Positions 59,014-64,000 of a stretch of 64,000 bases of DNA are shown here, piece by piece. Both the position numbers and the translations under genes were made by a program. Every line of letters begins with the position of its first letter. Position 1 is the stretch's first letter. This DNA is from Burkholderia mayonis. GTDB lineage: Bacteria > Pseudomonadota > Gammaproteobacteria > Burkholderiales > Burkholderiaceae. Under the pieces are notes generated by a model. It was not told the origin of the DNA, made no database searches, and was given only the letters and a program-made list of their open reading frames with translations. The stretch lies in NCBI RefSeq assembly GCF_001523745.2, contig NZ_CP013386.1, forward strand, positions 2,914,001-2,978,000. The letters are read 5' to 3'.

Positions 59014-59673
59014 ATGGAAGCGTTCAATCTGATCGTTCACAGCCTTCCCATCCTGGCGATAGGCGCGGTGCTCACGATCAAATTCGCGGTCGCGTCGATG
59101 ATGCTGGGCTTGATCGTCGGCCTTCTCGTCGCGATCGTGCGCATCGGCAACAACAAGCCCCTGTCCGCGATCGCTCAGGGTTACGTCAGCGTGATGCGCG
59201 GCACGCCGCTCCTCGTGCAGATGTTCGTCGTCTACTACGGACTGCCCAGCATCGGCATCTCGCTCGATCCGACCTCCGCTGGCATCCTCACACTCACGCT
59301 CAACGCGGGCGCGTACCTGTCGGAAAGCATGCGCGGCGCGATCCTCGGCATCGGCCGCGGCCAGTGGGCCGCATCGCACAGTCTCGGCTTCACGCACGTG
59401 CAAACACTGCGCCATGTGATCTGCCCGCAGGCGCTGCGTCTCGCAGTGCCGAGCCTCGGCAACACGCTGATCAGCCTCATCAAGGACACGTCGCTCGTCT
59501 CCGTCATCACCGTCACGGAGCTGCTGCGCTCGACGCAGGAAGTGATCGCGTCAACGTTCCAGCCGCTGCCGCTGTATCTCTCCGCCGCTGCGATCTACTG
59601 GGTGCTGAGCACGCTGCTCGCGCGACTGCAGGGCCGCATCGAAACGCGCTGCGCGCTGCCGTCGACGCACTGA
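59014..59673 (+). CDS. Amino-acid ABC transporter permease, cystine type
   Basis: 219 residues, about five membrane helices, with the HisM-type motif [20 protein letters not shown] and EAA loop [23 protein letters not shown] 59014 follows CTGGAGACAAG. Resembles TcyL/YecS. Sits between the binding protein and ATPase genes. Confidence 0.92.
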   Translation: MEAFNLIVHSLPILAIGAVLTIKFAVASMMLGLIVGLLVAIVRIGNNKPLSAIAQGYVSVMRGTPLLVQMFVVYYGLPSIGISLDPTSAGILTLTLNAGAYLSESMRGAILGIGRGQWAASHSLGFTHVQTLRHVICPQALRLAVPSLGNTLISLIKDTSLVSVITVTELLRSTQEVIASTFQPLPLYLSAAAIYWVLSTLLARLQGRIETRCALPSTH

Positions 59674-59739
59674 TCCCCGCGCGCCGGCCGTCCGGCTCCC
59701 GGACGGCCGCGCGTCCCGCTACTCACGAAGCACCCCGAC

Positions 59740-60465
59740 ATGATTACTCTCGACAACGTATCGAAGTGGTACGACAAGCATCAGGTCCTCACCGATTGCA
59801 GCGCGGCGGTCTCGAAAGGCGAAGTGGTCGTCGTCTGCGGCCCGTCCGGCTCCGGCAAGTCGACACTCATCAAGACGATCAACGGCCTCGAGCCGTTCCA
59901 GAAAGGCAGCATCACCGTCGACGGCGCGCGGCTCGACGATCCGTCGGTCAAGCTCGCGCAACTGCGTGCGCGCGTCGGCATGGTGTTCCAGCATTTCGAA
60001 CTGTTCCCGCACCTGTCCGTTCTCGACAACCTCACGCTCGCGCAGATCAAGGTTCTGCGCCGCGCGAGGGACGACGCGCACGACACCGGGCTGCGCCTGC
60101 TCGACCGCGTCGGGCTGAAAGCGCATGCGCGGAAATTCCCCGGCCAATTGTCGGGCGGCCAGCAGCAGCGCGTCGCGATCGCGCGTGCGCTGTCGATGAA
60201 TCCCGTCGCGATGCTGTTCGACGAACCGACATCCGCGCTCGATCCGGAGATGATCAACGAAGTGCTCGACGTGATGGTCGAGCTCGCTCGCGAAGGGATG
60301 ACGATGGTCTGCGTCACGCACGAGATGGGCTTTGCGCGCAAGGTCGCGCATCGCGTGCTGTTCATGGATCGCGGCGTGATCGTCGAAGACGCGGCGAGCG
60401 ACGCGTTCTTCGATGCGCCGCGCTCCGAGCGCGCACGCGACTTCCTCGACAAGATCCTGCACTGA
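59740..60465 (+). CDS. Amino-acid ABC transporter ATP-binding protein, cystine type
   Basis: 241 residues. Walker [21 protein letters not shown]-loop [18 protein letters not shown], signature [18 protein letters not shown], Walker [18 protein letters not shown]-loop [11 protein letters not shown]. Polar amino-acid importer type (GlnQ/TcyN). Confidence 0.94.
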   Translation: MITLDNVSKWYDKHQVLTDCSAAVSKGEVVVVCGPSGSGKSTLIKTINGLEPFQKGSITVDGARLDDPSVKLAQLRARVGMVFQHFELFPHLSVLDNLTLAQIKVLRRARDDAHDTGLRLLDRVGLKAHARKFPGQLSGGQQQRVAIARALSMNPVAMLFDEPTSALDPEMINEVLDVMVELAREGMTMVCVTHEMGFARKVAHRVLFMDRGVIVEDAASDAFFDAPRSERARDFLDKILH

Positions 60466-60548
60466 CCCGCGCCGCATGCCGCCGCCGGCCGCGACACGTC
60501 GACCCGACACTTCGACTCGATATCCTCCACCCGACACCTCGACCCGGC

Positions 60549-61568
60549 ATGAACACGACGACGCCTCTTTCAACCCGACTGAGCGCCTTTGCGCGCCTGA
60601 ACCTGATCGACGCGGCGACGCCGCTGCAACGGCTGCCGCGCCTGTCGGCGCACGTCGGCCGCGACGTCTACGTGAAGCGCGACGATTTCACGCCGCTCGC
60701 GATGGGCGGCAACAAGCTGCGCAAGCTCGAGTTTCTCGCCGCGGACGCGATCCGTGAGAAGGCGGACGTGCTCGTGACCGCGGGCGCGATCCAGTCGAAT
60801 CACGTCCGGCAGACCGCGGCGCTCGCCGCACAGCTCGGCCTCGATTGCGTCGCGCTGCTCGAGAACCCGATCGGCACCGCACGCGACGATTATCTGCGGA
60901 GCGGCAACCGGCTGCTGCTCGATCTGTTCCGCGTGCGCGCGCACGAAGTCGGCAGCCTCGACGACGCGGACCGGCAGCTCGAAGCGGCCGCGCAGCAGCT
61001 GCGCGACGAAGGACGCCGTCCGTACGTGATTCCGATCGGAGGATCGAATGCGCTCGGCGCACTCGGCTACGTGCGCGCGGGTCTCGAGCTCACGCAGCAG
61101 ATCCGCGCGGGGGGACTCGACTTCTCGGCCGTCGTGCTCGCGTCCGGCAGCGCGGGCACGCATGCGGGCCTCGCGTTCGCGCTCTCGCACGCATTGCCGT
61201 CGCTGCCCGTGATCGGAGTCACCGTGTCGCGCACCGATGCGGCGCAGCGTCCGAAGGTGCAGCAACTGCTCGACCGGACGAGCGAGCTGCTCGGCATCTC
61301 GACGCCGGCCGACACGCGCATCGATCTGTGGGACGACTACTTCGCGCCGCGCTACGGCGAGCCCAATCGCGCGGGCATCGAAGCAGTCCGGCTGCTCGCG
61401 CGGACCGAGGGGCTGCTGCTCGATCCCGTGTACACGGGCAAGGCGATGGCGGGCCTGCTCGACGGCATCGCGCGCGGCCGCTTCGAACGAAACGGCCCGG
61501 TGCTGTTCCTGCACACGGGCGGCGCGCCCGCGCTGTTCGCGTATCGCGACGCGTGCGGCACGGATTGA
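60549..61568 (+). CDS. dcyD: D-cysteine desulfhydrase
   Basis: 339-residue PLP enzyme, fold type II, that breaks D-cysteine into pyruvate, ammonia and H2S. PLP lysine in [16 protein letters not shown], then [20 protein letters not shown], the phosphate-binding [16 protein letters not shown] and the C-terminal [18 protein letters not shown]-deaminase relatives share this set; the operon with a cystine importer, as in enteric yecSC-dcyD-fliY, favours D-cysteine. Start ATG 60549. Confidence 0.88.
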   Translation: MNTTTPLSTRLSAFARLNLIDAATPLQRLPRLSAHVGRDVYVKRDDFTPLAMGGNKLRKLEFLAADAIREKADVLVTAGAIQSNHVRQTAALAAQLGLDCVALLENPIGTARDDYLRSGNRLLLDLFRVRAHEVGSLDDADRQLEAAAQQLRDEGRRPYVIPIGGSNALGALGYVRAGLELTQQIRAGGLDFSAVVLASGSAGTHAGLAFALSHALPSLPVIGVTVSRTDAAQRPKVQQLLDRTSELLGISTPADTRIDLWDDYFAPRYGEPNRAGIEAVRLLARTEGLLLDPVYTGKAMAGLLDGIARGRFERNGPVLFLHTGGAPALFAYRDACGTD

Positions 61569-61649
61569 TTCGCAAACTCGCGCGCACGTCGCGATCGCGA
61601 ATCTTGCGCGGCCCGCCGGCGATCGTCGTCGGCAGGCCGCGCGCCCGCG

Positions 61650-62117
61650 TCACTCGGTCGCGACGTAATCGAGCGGCAGCGCGGTCGTGCGCTTGATGAC
61701 CTCCATCGCGAACGCGGAGCTCACGTCCATCAGCTCGACGCTCTTGATGAGCCGCTTGTAGACGCTGTCGTAGCCGGCGATGTCGGGCACGACGACCTTC
61801 AACAGGTAATCGACGTCGCCGCTCATCCGATAGATTTCGATGATCTCCGGAATCGCGCGGACGGCCTCGATGAAGCGCATCGTCCACGCGTCGCCGTGCT
61901 GGTTCGAGCGCACCGTCACGAACGCGGTGAGCCCGAGATTCAGCTTCGCCGGATCGCAGAGCACGACCTGCCGGCAGATCACGCCGTCTTCACGCAGTTT
62001 CTGCAGCCGGCGCCAGCACGGCGTCGGCGACAGGTTCACCGCCTTCGCGAGGTCGTTCAGGCCGATCGTCGCGTCCTGTTGCAGCAACGTGAGCATCTGA
62101 GTATCGCGTTTGTCCAT
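61650..62117 (-). CDS. Lrp/AsnC family regulator, DecR/CyuR-like
   Basis: 155 residues. N-terminal helix-turn-helix (IGLNDLAKAVNLSPTPCWRR) and the RAM ligand domain (GDVDYLLKVVVPDIAGYDSV). The closest remembered family member is DecR/YbaO (CyuR), which activates cysteine-detoxifying genes. Lying between dcyD and metC with dyad sites on the metC side, it is the best candidate regulator of both. Confidence 0.88.
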   Translation of the reverse strand: MDKRDTQMLTLLQQDATIGLNDLAKAVNLSPTPCWRRLQKLREDGVICRQVVLCDPAKLNLGLTAFVTVRSNQHGDAWTMRFIEAVRAIPEIIEIYRMSGDVDYLLKVVVPDIAGYDSVYKRLIKSVELMDVSSAFAMEVIKRTTALPLDYVATE

Positions 62118-62123
62118 ATCTCC

Positions 62124-62185
62124 TCCGGATTAGAAAATTTTTCCAATCTTATCCGGATGTGCGCGAATCTTTAAAAACAATTTCC
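62124..62185 (+). promoter_or_regulatory. Operator region between the Lrp gene and metC
   Basis: A 34-bp dyad: TCCGGAT (62124-62130), core GAAAATTTTTCC (62133-62144) and ATCCGGA (62151-62157). A second half-match AAAAACAATTTCC ends at 62185. It sits between two divergent genes, as expected for autoregulation plus metC control. Confidence 0.5.
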
Positions 62186-62283
62186 GATCTCGCGCAATTA
62201 ACATGACTTCACGAACTGCCACGCCGCGACACGCGACGCCGCTCGATTCACCTCGATTGAACAGACGACCAAAGGATCACGCC

Positions 62284-63471
62284 TTGAACGCCACGCATTC
62301 GACCGATACCGTCCTCGCCCACGAGGGCCGCACGCACAGCCAGCTCGGCGCGCCCGTAAACCCGCCCGTCTACCGGCAATCGACGCTGCTCTTCGACAAC
62401 GTCGACGCGCTGAAGCACGCGAGCGGCACGCCGAGCGCCTACGGGCGCGGCGGCAGCCCGACCACGCGCGCGCTCGAGGCCGCGCTCGCTCGTCTCGAAG
62501 GCGCGCATCGCGCGATGCTCACGCCGAGCGGGCTGAGCGCGATCACGATGTCGCTGCTCGCGACGCTCGGTCCTGGCGACCATCTGCTGATGACGGACTC
62601 CGTCTACGACCCGACGCGAGCGTTCTGCGCGGAAACGCTCGCGCGCCTCGGCATCGAGACGACGTACTTCGATCCGTCGATCGGCGCGGACATCGCCGCG
62701 CTGATGCGTCCGAATACGCGCGCCGTGTTCGTCGAGTCGCCCGGCTCGCTGACGTTCGAAGTGCAGGACATTCCGGCGATCAGCCGGATCGCGCATCGGC
62801 ACGACGCGATCGTGCTGATGGACAACACGTGGGCGACGCCGCTCTATTTCCGTTCGTTCGAGCACGGCGTCGACGTGTCGATTCATGCGGCGACGAAGTA
62901 CATCTCGGGCCACTCCGACGTGCTGATGGGCGCGATCCTGACGACCGACGCGCTCTATCCGAAGATCAACCGCTTCTACCGGCAACTCGGCATGACCGTG
63001 AGCGGCGACGACGCGTATCTCGCGCTGCGTGGGCTGCGCACGCTGTCGGTGCGGCTCGAGCGGCACCAGCGCAATGCACACGCGCTGACGGAATGGCTCG
63101 CCGGGCAGCCCGAAGTCGCCGAGATCCTGTATCCGGCGCGGCCCGGTTCGCCCGGACACGCGCTCTGGCGGCGCGACTTCACGGGCGCGAGCGGATTGTT
63201 CGGCGTCGTGCTGCGCCCGCAATCGGACGAAGCGCTGCGCGCGATGCTCGACGGGATGACGTGCTTCGGCATGGGCTACAGCTGGGGTGGCTTCGAAAGC
63301 CTGATCCTCCGGTCGAACCCGGCATGCTGTCGCACGGCGACGCAATGGAAGCGGGAAGGCCCGCTGCTGCGGATTCACGCGGGCCTCGAACACCCGGACG
63401 ACATGATCGCCGACCTCGAAGCCGGATTCTCACGGCTGCGCGCCGCCGCGCCGACGCAGATCGAAGCCTGA
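62284..63471 (+). CDS. metC: Cystathionine beta-lyase
   Basis: 395 residues from a TTG start (62284) behind AAAGGA. PLP enzyme of the Cys/Met metabolism family: GRGGSPTTRALEAALARLEG, LMTDSVYDPTRAFC, then the PLP Lys motif SIHAATKYISGHSDVLMGA. An upstream ATG at 62203 lies in the dyad region and lacks a ribosome-binding site. Cleaves cystathionine to homocysteine; members also desulfurise L-cysteine, which fits its Lrp neighbour. Confidence 0.88.
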   Translation: MNATHSTDTVLAHEGRTHSQLGAPVNPPVYRQSTLLFDNVDALKHASGTPSAYGRGGSPTTRALEAALARLEGAHRAMLTPSGLSAITMSLLATLGPGDHLLMTDSVYDPTRAFCAETLARLGIETTYFDPSIGADIAALMRPNTRAVFVESPGSLTFEVQDIPAISRIAHRHDAIVLMDNTWATPLYFRSFEHGVDVSIHAATKYISGHSDVLMGAILTTDALYPKINRFYRQLGMTVSGDDAYLALRGLRTLSVRLERHQRNAHALTEWLAGQPEVAEILYPARPGSPGHALWRRDFTGASGLFGVVLRPQSDEALRAMLDGMTCFGMGYSWGGFESLILRSNPACCRTATQWKREGPLLRIHAGLEHPDDMIADLEAGFSRLRAAAPTQIEA

Positions 63472-63574
63472 CCCGCCGCGATGCCGCGCGGGCAGCGGGA
63501 CGCTCTCACGCGGTGTCCACGCGTATCGCCGGCGCCTGCCCCAACCCACGTAGTCCAACCTTTGCGAGACAACC

Positions 63575-63919
63575 ATGAAAGACAAACTGTTCATTCTTCG
63601 TCCGGGCTTCTACAGCGGCGCGGAAGGCCCGTTCTACTGCGGCGATTCGGTGGCGGTCGAAGGCTTGCTGAGCTTCTTCCCGCAACTGCGCGACGCGGTC
63701 GACGTCGAGTACATCGATGCGCCGCGCCCGCGCAACGCGATCGTGGCGCTGATCGGCGAAACCAATCAGTCCGCGCCGGTGATCGTACTCGGCAACGGCC
63801 GGATGCCGAACGACGCGTCGGTCGCCGTTCAGGAGCGCGACGGCACGCGCTTCATCAACGCGCCCGACGATATCCGGCGATATCTGTCGTCGCAGTACGG
63901 CGTCGCGCACGCGTCGTGA
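63575..63919 (+). CDS. DUF3088 family protein
   Basis: 114 residues: LFILRPGFYSGAEGPFYCGD at the start, then VEYIDAPRPRNAIVALIGE and APVIVLGNGRMPNDASV. This is the DUF3088 pattern (thioredoxin-like fold suspected, function unknown). It has Cys22 but no CxxC. It lies 103 bp after metC and could belong to the same transcript. Confidence 0.8.
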   Translation: MKDKLFILRPGFYSGAEGPFYCGDSVAVEGLLSFFPQLRDAVDVEYIDAPRPRNAIVALIGETNQSAPVIVLGNGRMPNDASVAVQERDGTRFINAPDDIRRYLSSQYGVAHAS

Positions 63920-63966
63920 TCGCGCGCGCGACGCGGCCCTTCGCGTCGCGCGGCGACGAGCCACGG

Positions 63967-64000
63967 GGCCGGCGGTTCGCTTGCGAGCCGCCGGCCTTCT
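63967..64000 (+). terminator. Possible terminator at the window end
   Basis: GGCCGGCGG/CCGCCGGCC stem with an inner loop, followed by TTCT at the window edge. The T-tract is cut off, so it cannot be judged. Confidence 0.4.

Overview
The window is chromosomal DNA from a Burkholderia, most likely the B. pseudomallei group (pseudomallei, thailandensis, mallei, oklahomensis). The pointers are very high GC with strong third-position GC, a Porin_4-family porin, the yicC-gmk-rpoZ-spoT-greB block, a glucokinase fused to a HexR-type regulator, and a minEDC cluster. Identifications come from reading translated sequence against remembered family motifs; no database search was run.

Layout. 1-7.5 kb: a TonB-dependent receptor (cut by the window edge) with a DUF2946 protein, a periplasmic chorismate mutase, an exonuclease/GIY-YIG fusion, a cold-shock protein, a porin and GreB. 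A candidate small RNA lies on the minus strand before the porin. 7.5-8.7 kb: two tRNA-Arg genes and a truncated group II intron placed right behind the spoT terminator. 8.7-15.8 kb: spoT, rpoZ, gmk and yicC on the minus strand, then rph, rdgB and hemW on the plus strand. 15.9-22.6 kb: tRNA-Ser(UGA) with a decayed integrase, then the kdp potassium-ATPase operon, which has KdpE but no KdpD here. 22.6-26.4 kb: a gene-poor accessory stretch with a stand-alone SRA-like protein. 26.4-33.6 kb: an MHS-type transporter, heptosyltransferase, ClC channel, small envelope proteins and minCDE.

34.3-39.5 kb is a composite accessory island between a GNAT gene and tRNA-Ser(CGA)-serS. It holds two secretin 3' remnants, each facing a small convergent cargo gene (an avidin-like protein; a broken DUF2778 peptidoglycan-hydrolase effector). 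It also holds a group II intron interrupted by an IS110-family element, and a decayed serine recombinase.

39.7-48.4 kb is core: serS, rarA, lolA, ftsK, trxB and an Smr-domain gene, with a 49-bp hairpin repeat array before a DUF2164 gene. 48.7-57.8 kb is a sugar-use region: a Gts-type ABC importer divergent from zwf-pgl-glk/hexR, with a perfect 19-bp HexR-like palindrome before zwf. 58-64 kb is a sulfur amino-acid region: a cystine-type ABC importer and D-cysteine desulfhydrase, a DecR/CyuR-like Lrp regulator, cystathionine beta-lyase and a DUF3088 protein. The two control regions share a GAAA-TTTCC motif.

The core genes are ordinary. The most novel-looking items are the candidate sRNA, the secretin-plus-cargo island, the introns seated behind terminators, and the shared operator motif of the cysteine region.
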